Position numbers and translations under genes: made by a program. From Bacillota bacterium (lineage in GTDB: Bacteria > Bacillota > Bacilli > Alicyclobacillales > SLC66), in assembly GCA_021821225.1 (NCBI GenBank), contig JAKACR010000157.1:1-6510 (forward strand): a stretch of 6,510 nucleotides of DNA. The letters run 5' to 3'. This document shows, piece after piece, positions 1 through 4,924 of this stretch. The notes beneath the pieces were generated by a model. The model had not been told where the DNA came from. It ran no database searches and saw only the letters and a list, made by a program, of their open reading frames with translations. The first letter of the stretch is position 1; every line of letters begins with the position of its first letter.

Positions 1-1407
1 CTCCCGGACAAGCGACTGTCGAACATCGCGGCGCCACTTCTGGCGGATCTGCTCCGTCAATTCGGCGATTTGCGCATCATTCCGAAGGTAGTAGGAATCT
101 TCCCATGACGCGCAGGCGGCAAAAAGATCGTCCAGGTGACTGTGGCGCCTGACGAGCAACATGTCTGCCAGCAGATGGAGTTTATCTTGTATGTCCGCGC
201 GCAGCATCGCCTGCTTGATGAGCAATCCATAGTCCTCTTGAAAGCGTATCCAATCATCATTCAACTGGACGACCTGTTCATACATCCGCTGATGCACGGA
301 TCGCGCCAGCCCGCCGTGGATATTGGCGCGCAACACCGCGCCGGTGACGGAAACCCCGCGTCCCGCCTCCACAGTCGCCTCCAGCGCGTCCCCATGGATG
401 TTCACATTGCCGGAAGCCTTGATGGACGCTCCCTCCTGAAGCGATCCACGCACCAGGACATCCCCGTCGAATATCACCTGTCCCTCGCGCTCCGTCAGAT
501 CGCCTTCCAGCACCAATTCCGGAACCACGTCAATCCGCGCGCGCGTGAACAGCACCCTCCCCGACCGGGCGGCCACCACCGTGTCACCCGTTTGCCGTAC
601 GCCGCGTCCCAAGGACTGGCGGCCTCCATCCTCGAACATCAACAATTCCAGTCCTGTCACGTCTCTTCCAGGGACTGGCGATACGGCGCCTTCCAGTTGG
701 GCGACAAGGGCTCCCTGCGCCACCCACGGAGCCTCACTTTCTTCTGACGTCCAGTTTTCCGGCAATCCACACGGCAAGAATCGTTCCGCGTGCCCCGCTA
801 CGGGAACACGCCCGCGCAGGACGACCCGGGAAGCATCGCATGTGGCGGCGCACAGGGACGCCACAGCCTGTTCATCCAGCTCCCCCTGAAAACCGCGCTC
901 CGTCAAGAGTTTGTGAATCGTCGCCGCAGATCCCTCCTCAGCCGGCCACTCCTCATCGACGATCCGCAACTCGACTTCATGCGCCGGACCCGCCTCCTCC
1001 AGCCTCCGACGCACGCCCACTCGCACCGTCGCATGAACAGACACCTGCAACCGATCGGCGGAAACGTCGACAGCAAACGCGCGAATAGGCGGAATGTGAG
1101 CGAACGACAACTCGATCTGCTGCTCTCGCGTCACAGCCACCCGACCCACGACACGACAGCCACTTATAAAAACCGTCAGCCGCTCGTCATCCGGAATGAC
1201 GCACACCGCGGGCATTCCGCCGCCGCGGGGATTGTCCACCACGATAAATGTTCGCCCGACTCGCAACATCCCATTCACGCTGGCAGTGGATGAAAGCGGT
1301 CCGTCCGTCATGGTGTCGCCAGTCGCTGATACTGTTTCGCCGTGACCGGAAACGGCCCCTCCTTCACTCGCAAGCCATCGTCTCAAAGTGCCGATCAGTC
1401 TGTTCAT
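1..1407 (-). CDS. FapA/DUF342-family protein, partial (C-terminus beyond left edge)
   Basis: Reading the minus strand from the ATG at 1407 gives 469 codons open to the window edge, so the gene is 3'-truncated here. Residues 1-229 form an N-terminal region with several beta-rich stretches. Residues about 230-369 carry the glycine-spaced repeats typical of FapA/DUF342: PGRDVTG near 246-252, a GDTVVAARSGRVL stretch, GQVIFDGDVLVRGS near 309-322 and ASGNVNIHGDALEA near 331-344, which suggest a right-handed beta-helix. From about 370 the sequence becomes charged and helical, as in the coiled-coil tail of the family. FapA was named for polar localisation and flagellar assembly in Vibrio; in Bacillota its role is less clear. 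An in-frame stop at 1429-1431 limits the start to ATG 1416 or ATG 1407. I chose 1407 because the GGGG at 1419-1422 is better spaced from it, but the ribosome site is weak. A c-di-GMP riboswitch lies upstream on the same strand, which fits a motility or surface role. Confidence 0.88.
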   Translation of the reverse strand, partial: MNRLIGTLRRWLASEGGAVSGHGETVSATGDTMTDGPLSSTASVNGMLRVGRTFIVVDNPRGGGMPAVCVIPDDERLTVFISGCRVVGRVAVTREQQIELSFAHIPPIRAFAVDVSADRLQVSVHATVRVGVRRRLEEAGPAHEVELRIVDEEWPAEEGSAATIHKLLTERGFQGELDEQAVASLCAATCDASRVVLRGRVPVAGHAERFLPCGLPENWTSEESEAPWVAQGALVAQLEGAVSPVPGRDVTGLELLMFEDGGRQSLGRGVRQTGDTVVAARSGRVLFTRARIDVVPELVLEGDLTEREGQVIFDGDVLVRGSLQEGASIKASGNVNIHGDALEATVEAGRGVSVTGAVLRANIHGGLARSVHQRMYEQVVQLNDDWIRFQEDYGLLIKQAMLRADIQDKLHLLADMLLVRRHSHLDDLFAACASWEDSYYLRNDAQIAELTEQIRQKWRRDVRQSLVRE

Positions 1408-1510
1408 GCGTCTCATCGCCCCATCTTCTCAGAGCTCGTGCGCAACCTCGGAGACCTGTGGTCAAACCTACTGCTCATCTACAATGAACGGGGCCGCATC
1501 GGTCATCAGC

Positions 1511-1540
1511 AAAAAATACAACCACTTATATAGAGGTTGT
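1511..1540 (-). terminator. Intrinsic terminator of the riboswitch expression platform
   Basis: On the minus strand ACAACC (1540-1535) pairs with GGTTGT (1523-1518). After a T/T mismatch, CT/AG adds two more pairs around an ATATA loop. The hairpin is followed directly by ATTTTTTG (1517-1510). It sits between the c-di-GMP aptamer and the FapA start about 100 bases downstream, where a transcription-control platform would be expected. The stem is short and AT-containing, so termination may be incomplete. Confidence 0.7.
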
Positions 1541-1570
1541 CATGTGCGGGCGCATCCCGCGCGGCAACCC
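1534..1570 (-). promoter_or_regulatory. Candidate antiterminator overlapping aptamer and terminator
   Basis: GGGTTG on the minus strand (1570-1565) belongs to the conserved 3' part of the aptamer. It can pair with CAACCT (1539-1534), which is most of the terminator's 5' arm; this gives six pairs including one G-U. Between them GCGGG (1560-1556) and CCCGC (1550-1546) form a small hairpin that would bring the two halves together. The pairing is mutually exclusive with both the ligand-bound aptamer and the terminator. The pairing potential is visible in the sequence; the switching mechanism is inferred. Confidence 0.5.
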
Positions 1571-1662
1571 GGCGATCATAGATGACTCGGCAGCGCACCG
1601 TTCTCTCATCCGTAGACCCGTAGTTTTGCGTCCTCGCCTTTCGGCGAGTTTGCCCATGTATT
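1561..1662 (-). promoter_or_regulatory. c-di-GMP-I riboswitch (GEMM-I aptamer)
   Basis: On the minus strand the consensus blocks occur in order. GGGCAAAC (1655-1648) comes first, then a six-pair stem CTCGCC-GAAA-GGCGAG with the conserved GAAA tetraloop (1648-1633). Next come GGACGCAAAAC and CTACGGGTCTA (about 1633-1613), then a long stem with GATGA pairing to TCATC and an inner CGG/CCG. The block ends with GCCGGGTTGCCG (about 1572-1561). Compared with the Vibrio Vc2 aptamer, the equivalents of the ligand contacts G20, A47 and C92 are present at 1653, 1626 and 1564. The usual G after CAAA is A here. The aptamer is followed by a terminator with a T-run and then the FapA gene on the same strand. 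This family binds the second messenger c-di-GMP and often controls motility, surface and exopolysaccharide genes. The outermost closing helix was not clearly resolved. Confidence 0.88.
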
Positions 1663-1663
1663 T

Positions 1664-1692
1664 GTCAACTGCTCAGCCCTAAAGGGCGAAGC
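1664..1692 (-). other. Hairpin ending in GTTGAC, resembling an IS200/IS605 right end
   Basis: On the minus strand GCTTCGCCC (1692-1684) and GGGCTGAGC (1679-1671) form a nine-position stem with one C-U mismatch and one U-G pair around a TTTA loop. It is followed by AGTTGAC (1670-1664). Right ends of IS200/IS605 elements, including the 3' end of TnpB guide RNAs, often look like this: an imperfect hairpin with TTTA or TTCA in the loop, then a short tail ending near TTGAC. No tnpA or tnpB gene is recognisable nearby, so this would be a relic. It may instead be an extra hairpin in the riboswitch leader. Confidence 0.3.
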
Positions 1693-1825
1693 TTGCACAG
1701 CGGACTTTATCCCATGTCCCCTAGTGCCCTAAGTTTATCACAAAACACGAGGGCAAAGGCAACTCGCTCGGCCTCCTCCTGGCGCTTCGCGACCTGAACA
1801 CCGAGATTTCCGCCGCGCAGGATAA

Positions 1826-1860
1826 CTGTCCGTATTCATGATATGATAAAGACAGGACAG
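1826..1860 (+). promoter_or_regulatory. Likely niaR promoter with flanking inverted repeat
   Basis: TATGAT at 1842-1847 is a good -10 match 48 bases before the niaR ATG. No convincing -35 is seen at the usual spacing. The -10 is bracketed by a perfect inverted repeat, CTGTCC (1826-1831) and GGACAG (1855-1860), with a 23-base spacer. The heptamer ACAGGAC recurs at 1868-1874. These could be operator half-sites for autoregulation, but I cannot match them to a known NiaR box from memory. Confidence 0.35.
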
Positions 1861-1895
1861 CGGTATACACAGGACGACAAGAGGATTTTTGCGAA

Positions 1896-2447
1896 ATGGA
1901 ATGCGGGGTGATCACGATCCTTACTCGGCGGGAAAATCTGATCGCTCTTCTGGCCGCAGCGCCGGACCCTGTCACGGGGCTGGAACTCGCGCGGCAATTT
2001 CACGTGACCCGGCAGGTGATTGTGCAGGATATCGCCGTGCTGCGAGCGGAGGGACACCCGATCATCGCGACGCCGCAGGGATACTTTCTGGCCAGACCGG
2101 CATCCACCAACAGGGCTGAGCGACACGTACAGGTCATCACGATCAGCCATCAGCCCGACGAAGCGGAAAAGGAGTTGCTGATCCTCGTCGACGCCGGCGT
2201 GGAGGTGATCGACGTTTCGGTGGACCATCCGATTTACGGTGAATTCACCGCCAGTCTCATGCTGAGTTGCCGCAAGGATGTCCTGTCTTTCACAGAGCGC
2301 GTCCGCCGCTACGACGCGCCGCTGTTGCTCAGTCTGGCGGGAGGGACGCACAGGCACACGCTCGCCGCCAAAAACAGGGCCGTTCTTGAGGAAGCCGTGC
2401 AGTCCCTTTCCACTCACTTCAGCGTGACTCTGCACGACGATGACTGA
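1896..2447 (+). CDS. niaR: NiaR-type niacin-responsive transcriptional repressor
   Basis: The 183-residue protein has the two-domain layout of NiaR (YrxA; structural relative TM1602). An N-terminal winged helix (HTH_11) covers residues about 9-66, with LARQFHVTRQVIVQDIAVLR as the helix-turn-helix. A C-terminal 3H domain spans about 75-181. The 3H metal and ligand residues are visible: H85 and E93 with the same eight-residue spacing as H79/E87 of TM1602, H111 in VDHPIYGE, and H152 and H154 in GGTHRHTL. Family members bind nicotinic acid and repress NAD biosynthesis or niacin uptake genes. No such target is in this window, so it acts in trans or on itself. The start is the first in-frame ATG; AAGAGG at 1879-1884 lies 11 bases upstream, a slightly long spacing. 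It is convergent with the HxlR-family gene. Confidence 0.9.
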   Translation: MECGVITILTRRENLIALLAAAPDPVTGLELARQFHVTRQVIVQDIAVLRAEGHPIIATPQGYFLARPASTNRAERHVQVITISHQPDEAEKELLILVDAGVEVIDVSVDHPIYGEFTASLMLSCRKDVLSFTERVRRYDAPLLLSLAGGTHRHTLAAKNRAVLEEAVQSLSTHFSVTLHDDD

Positions 2448-2467
2448 GCACGCGGGCGCCGCGCGCT
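2447..2467. terminator. GC-rich hairpin between convergent stop codons
   Basis: The sequence from 2447 to 2467 folds symmetrically: AGC, one A-C mismatch, CGCGG, loop GCG, CCGCG, then GCT. It fills the whole gap between the niaR stop and the HxlR-family stop. It may act as a shared bidirectional terminator, but neither strand has a T-run after it, so it is not a standard intrinsic terminator. Confidence 0.35.
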
Positions 2468-2766
2468 CACGCCCATTCGGCCCCCCAGCGCTTCATTTCC
2501 TTCAGGACGATATGAAAAGCGTCTCCTTTTTCCGTCAATGAATATTCTACCGTGACGGGCACCGTGGGAAATACCCTGCGTTCCACCACACCGTTCGCTT
2601 CGAGATGGCGCAGCGTGTCGGTCAGCGATTTCGGACTGATCCCGCGCAATTCCCGCTGCAATTCGCTGAATCGCCGTTTGCCCTTGTACAATTCGCGCAA
2701 CACGAGAAACGACCACTTGTTGCCGAGCACCCCGAGCGCCTTCTCAATCGAGCATTCGGGCTGCAT
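2467..2766 (-). CDS. HxlR-family winged-helix transcriptional regulator
   Basis: The 99-residue protein is the usual size for a single-domain HxlR/MarR-like regulator. It opens with MQPECSIEKALGVLGNKWS, the family's N-terminal signature with a conserved Cys (C5) followed by the G-x-KWS motif. Recognition-helix residues follow in RFSELQRELRGISPKSLTDT, and the wing lies near VVERRVFPTVPVTVEYSLT. Family members such as YodB, CatR and HypR sense electrophiles or oxidants through the N-terminal Cys, so thiol sensing is plausible here but unproven. I chose ATG 2766 because GGAGG lies eight bases upstream. An ATG at 2781 has no ribosome site, and the same frame stays open for a further 106 codons upstream (to 3099). 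HxlR regulators often control a divergent neighbour; none is evident. Confidence 0.9.
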   Translation of the reverse strand: MQPECSIEKALGVLGNKWSFLVLRELYKGKRRFSELQRELRGISPKSLTDTLRHLEANGVVERRVFPTVPVTVEYSLTEKGDAFHIVLKEMKRWGAEWA

Positions 2767-2774
2767 GATGACAT

Positions 2775-2779
2775 CCTCC
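2775..2779 (-). promoter_or_regulatory. Ribosome binding site fixing the HxlR-family start
   Basis: GGAGG on the minus strand is eight bases before ATG 2766. It overlaps the alternative ATG at 2781, which has no such site. This supports the 99-residue form over a long N-terminal extension. Confidence 0.75.
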
Positions 2780-2890
2780 ATCGCAAATTGGCGGCGTGGA
2801 CTTTGGCCTGGTGGCCGAAGAGGAAGCCGCCTGCCCCCTTTCCTATGCGCTTGCACGCCGCCACTCTGCGGCGAACACTCCGCTTTCTCC

Positions 2891-2920
2891 AGTGTATCGG
2901 TAGCGGACCGCAACGCGCAA
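2891..2920 (-). promoter_or_regulatory. Weak candidate promoter for the HxlR-family gene
   Basis: On the minus strand TTGCGC (2920-2915) and TACACT (2896-2891) are 18 bases apart and about 125 bases upstream of the HxlR-family start. The upstream HAD gene appears to end in its own terminator, so the regulator needs a promoter in this gap. The match is modest. Confidence 0.25.
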
Positions 2921-2928
2921 CCGAAAGT

Positions 2929-2955
2929 GAGAATGCGCGCTGTTCCCGCATTCTC
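2929..2955. repeat. Perfect 9-bp inverted repeat
   Basis: GAGAATGCG (2929-2937) and CGCATTCTC (2947-2955) are perfectly complementary with a nine-base spacer. It lies just upstream of the candidate HxlR-family promoter, where an operator could sit, or it forms an RNA hairpin. No T-run follows on either strand that would make it a terminator. Confidence 0.6.
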
Positions 2956-3001
2956 CCATCTTAAAAATGAGGTTTCGCCGTCTCCGTCGCCCTGCCCTAT
3001 G

Positions 3002-3048
3002 CCCTTTGCTCGGACACCGCTATCGCCAAACTCGTGACGAGCAAAGGG
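3002..3048. repeat. Perfect 11-bp inverted repeat
   Basis: CCCTTTGCTCG (3002-3012) and CGAGCAAAGGG (3038-3048) are perfectly complementary across a 25-base spacer. A smaller competing hairpin, CTCG-TGA-CGAG, lies at 3031-3041. The gap 2767-3167 holds no gene I can support, and this is its most structured element. It could be a palindromic intergenic element or an operator. Confidence 0.65.
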
Positions 3049-3083
3049 GATGACGACGCCCCAGCCAATCTTGCCTATGGCGT

Positions 3084-3114
3084 AAAAATCTCCGGACACG
3101 GGGCAAGGTGCCGG
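3084..3114 (-). terminator. Intrinsic terminator after the HAD gene
   Basis: On the minus strand CCGGCAC (3114-3108) pairs with GTG-t-CCGG (3099-3092), a seven-pair stem with one bulged T and an eight-base loop. AGA and then TTTTT (3088-3084) follow. It starts 53 bases past the HAD stop codon, and probably ends the phosphotransferase-HAD transcript. Confidence 0.6.
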
Positions 3115-3167
3115 CCCGGCAGGCCATCATTCCTCCGCTGGCTTGGCGGGCGACGCCGCTCCCGATC

Positions 3168-3839
3168 CTACAGATGGGCGGCGAGTTCACGCAGGCTGCG
3201 GATCATCGCCACGTCATTTTGCCCGGCAGAACCGGAAGCGTCGCGCTTCAGCCATATGCCTTTCATGCCTGCCTGTCCGCAGGGGAGTATGTCTGTGTAC
3301 AGGTCATCCCCCACATAAACGCAATCCCTCGGCAGCTCGCCGGCCTGTTCGGCAGCCGCCCAGAATATTTCAACACCCGGCCTGGAAAATCCGATTTCTC
3401 CCGATATGATCTGGATGTAAAAGTATTGATCAATCCCCATTCTCTGCAGCTTTGCCTTCTGCTGTGTTCCGTCGCCGTTGCTCAGGATCCCCAGCCGTTG
3501 TCCGCGCAATTGCCGCAAACACGGCAGGACATCGTCGTACGCCGCCCAGTTGTCCTCAAAGCCTGACAAGTATGCCTGAAAAACGGCGCGGGCTTCCGCA
3601 TCGCCGACGCCCTCCAATCCGAAGACCTCTTTCACCCGGTCCATTTTTTGCTGTTCGAACGTCGTTTGCCCCCGCAGATATTTTGCAAAGTGCTTTTTTC
3701 CAATCGCACACCACGCCGCATAAAACCGGGACTCATTCATGATGAACCGTTCGCCGTACTTTGCGTAGACCGACCTGACGCCCAAAAACTCGGCTCTTTT
3801 GAAGTCCAGCAGCGTGCCGTCAATGTCGAAAAAGATCAT
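3168..3839 (-). CDS. HAD-superfamily hydrolase (YjjG/YfnB-like)
   Basis: The 223-residue protein has all four HAD motifs. Motif I is FFDIDGTL (nucleophile D5, acid/base D7). Motif II is GILSNGD with S120. Motif III is the GFSRPGVEIF segment, with R153 where Lys is usual. Motif IV is YVGDDLYTD (D178, D179, D183). The helical cap between residues about 15 and 95 fits subclass I enzymes, such as YjjG/YfnB-type nucleotidases and phosphoglycolate phosphatase-like proteins. Small phosphate esters are the likely substrates; the exact one is unknown. The start at 3839 is supported by GGAGG seven bases upstream (3847-3851). A GTG at 3929 overlaps the stop of the phosphotransferase gene (GTGA) and would add 30 unlikely residues before motif I. 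It is probably co-transcribed with that gene, 86 bases upstream. Confidence 0.88.
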   Translation of the reverse strand: MIFFDIDGTLLDFKRAEFLGVRSVYAKYGERFIMNESRFYAAWCAIGKKHFAKYLRGQTTFEQQKMDRVKEVFGLEGVGDAEARAVFQAYLSGFEDNWAAYDDVLPCLRQLRGQRLGILSNGDGTQQKAKLQRMGIDQYFYIQIISGEIGFSRPGVEIFWAAAEQAGELPRDCVYVGDDLYTDILPCGQAGMKGIWLKRDASGSAGQNDVAMIRSLRELAAHL

Positions 3840-3925
3840 CGCATCCCCTCCGTTCCACAGTTCGGCGTCCGGTCCTGTCGATGGGACCATTTTGACGGAA
3901 AGCGACTGCGCGACACGGTCGAGTG

Positions 3926-4837
3926 TCACGTGTACCAGACTTCCAGCCGCTTCAGAAGCCCCCCGATGCGGGCAAGCTGGGCTCTGGCGAAATCCAGATC
4001 GCCATCGTCCCCATGACCGCCCAACGCCATGGCCAGGTTTGTCGTTGTCGCCATGACAACCCGCACCGTGAGGGCGAAGCGGAAAGACTCCATATCACCT
4101 GTTCCGGCCACTCGGGTGAAAGCGTGTTTGACAACCGGATGGCCGAGACCTTTGAGTAGCGCCATATTGCCGACAAGGGACGCCATGTCCCACATCGGCG
4201 GCATCAAAGACACATCCTCAAAGTCGTTCCATCTCCATCCCGCGGTGCTATGGATGAGATTTCCCAGGTGGGCATCGCCGTGCGCCGGAAACACCGCATC
4301 GAGCGCGTGCATCCTTTCCTGCATCACATCAAAAGTTTCCAATAAATTGGAAACTAAGGGGTCTTCATGCACCTTCGCCCGCAAACTGTCGACGGCTTCT
4401 TCAACATTGTCCCACACTCTCAGCCACGGCAACGGTTCAGGAAAATCGGCAAGCGCGCGCGTCAAGCCGATCACCATGTCGACGGCTCGTTCCGGCTTAA
4501 GGATGGCGGGAGCGGCAGGCTCCGCGTAGTCCCACAGTGTCATCCAGGTGTCGGCCACCCGATGCGGACCGCAGGGAAGGGAGAAGTGGCCCCGCACGAC
4601 CGGAATGCCACGATCGGCGAGAAACGCTGCCACCCGCAATTCCCGCGCCAGGACATCCCGCCACGACGACTCGCTGTGGCCTGGCCAATCCTTGGCTATC
4701 CTTGCCACAACCGGATGCGGGGCAAGATGAACGATCAGGTTCGTCGAATCGCTTAAGACGACCGGAGAAATATCGCTCAATCCAAGCGTCTTGACAAGCA
4801 AAAGCAATTCGGCCATGCGTTCTTCCCGCCCTGTCAT
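3926..4837 (-). CDS. APH-type phosphotransferase family protein
   Basis: The 303-residue protein has the aminoglycoside/choline-kinase-like fold. The N-lobe shows VVARIAKDW (about 43-51) and a helix with ARELRVAAFL holding the conserved Glu (E66). The C-lobe has the catalytic Brenner motif HGDAHLGN (186-193) and the metal-binding segment NDFEDVSLMPPMWDMA (204-219). This family transfers phosphate from ATP or GTP to hydroxyl groups of aminoglycosides, macrolides, homoserine, choline or other small molecules; the substrate here is not readable. I chose ATG 4837 because GGAAGG lies eight bases upstream; ATG 4816 is an alternative that would remove seven residues. It is followed on the same strand by the HAD gene with no terminator between, so the two are likely an operon. 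It is divergent from the nucleotidyltransferase gene. GC is high, like most of the window. Confidence 0.87.
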   Translation of the reverse strand: MTGREERMAELLLLVKTLGLSDISPVVLSDSTNLIVHLAPHPVVARIAKDWPGHSESSWRDVLARELRVAAFLADRGIPVVRGHFSLPCGPHRVADTWMTLWDYAEPAAPAILKPERAVDMVIGLTRALADFPEPLPWLRVWDNVEEAVDSLRAKVHEDPLVSNLLETFDVMQERMHALDAVFPAHGDAHLGNLIHSTAGWRWNDFEDVSLMPPMWDMASLVGNMALLKGLGHPVVKHAFTRVAGTGDMESFRFALTVRVVMATTTNLAMALGGHGDDGDLDFARAQLARIGGLLKRLEVWYT

Positions 4838-4871
4838 GCAACACACCTTCCAAGCCACAAAGAATCTAAAA

Positions 4872-4883
4872 ACAGTATACTGT
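4872..4883. promoter_or_regulatory. Divergent promoter/operator palindrome
   Basis: ACAGTATACTGT is a perfect 12-bp palindrome in the 87-base gap between the divergent phosphotransferase and nucleotidyltransferase starts. It contains TATACT on both strands (4876-4881 plus, 4879-4874 minus), which would place a -10 for each gene about 30-45 bases before its start codon. No good -35 is seen for either direction; CTGACG on the minus strand (4900-4895) is 15 bases away. It could be two face-to-face -10 elements, a regulator site, or both. Confidence 0.5.
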
Positions 4884-4909
4884 AAGTCATCCGGCGTCAG
4901 GATGGAAAG

Positions 4910-4915
4910 AGGAGG
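4910..4915 (+). promoter_or_regulatory. Ribosome binding site supporting a TTG start
   Basis: AGGAGG lies nine bases before the TTG at 4925. The nearby ATG at 4902 is in a different frame. The first in-frame ATG (residue 34) would remove the GS part of the catalytic motif. TTG is therefore the supported start. Confidence 0.8.
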
Positions 4916-4924
4916 CATCAACAG

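Noticed and set aside
136..1293. Long plus-strand open frames (136-747, 790-1293 and others)
   Set aside because: They lie opposite the minus-strand FapA/DUF342 frame, which has recognisable family motifs; the plus-strand translations are Arg/His/Pro-rich with no domain.
1433..1506. Minus-strand ATG at 1506 in frame with the FapA gene as an earlier start
   Set aside because: The frame has stop codons at TAG and TGA positions after 12 codons and again at 1429-1431, so it cannot join the gene without several changes.
1707..1835. Minus-strand 42-codon open frame with a protein-like Ala/Glu/Arg-rich sequence
   Set aside because: It has no usable start codon or ribosome site and no recognised family; at most it is the tail of a decayed gene.
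1721..1975. Minus-strand open frame of 84 codons over the niaR promoter
   Set aside because: It runs antisense into niaR and its composition looks random; an AGGAGG inside it (near 1771-1780) would only lead to a 13-residue peptide.
2552..3037. Plus-strand open frames across the HxlR-family gene and its upstream gap
   Set aside because: They are antisense to a well-supported gene, lack ribosome sites and show low-complexity Pro/Ser/Arg sequence typical of GC-rich shadow frames.
3840..3929. HAD gene starting at GTG 3929, overlapping the phosphotransferase stop as GTGA
   Set aside because: It would add 30 residues before motif I with no family match, while ATG 3839 has a strong GGAGG at ideal spacing.
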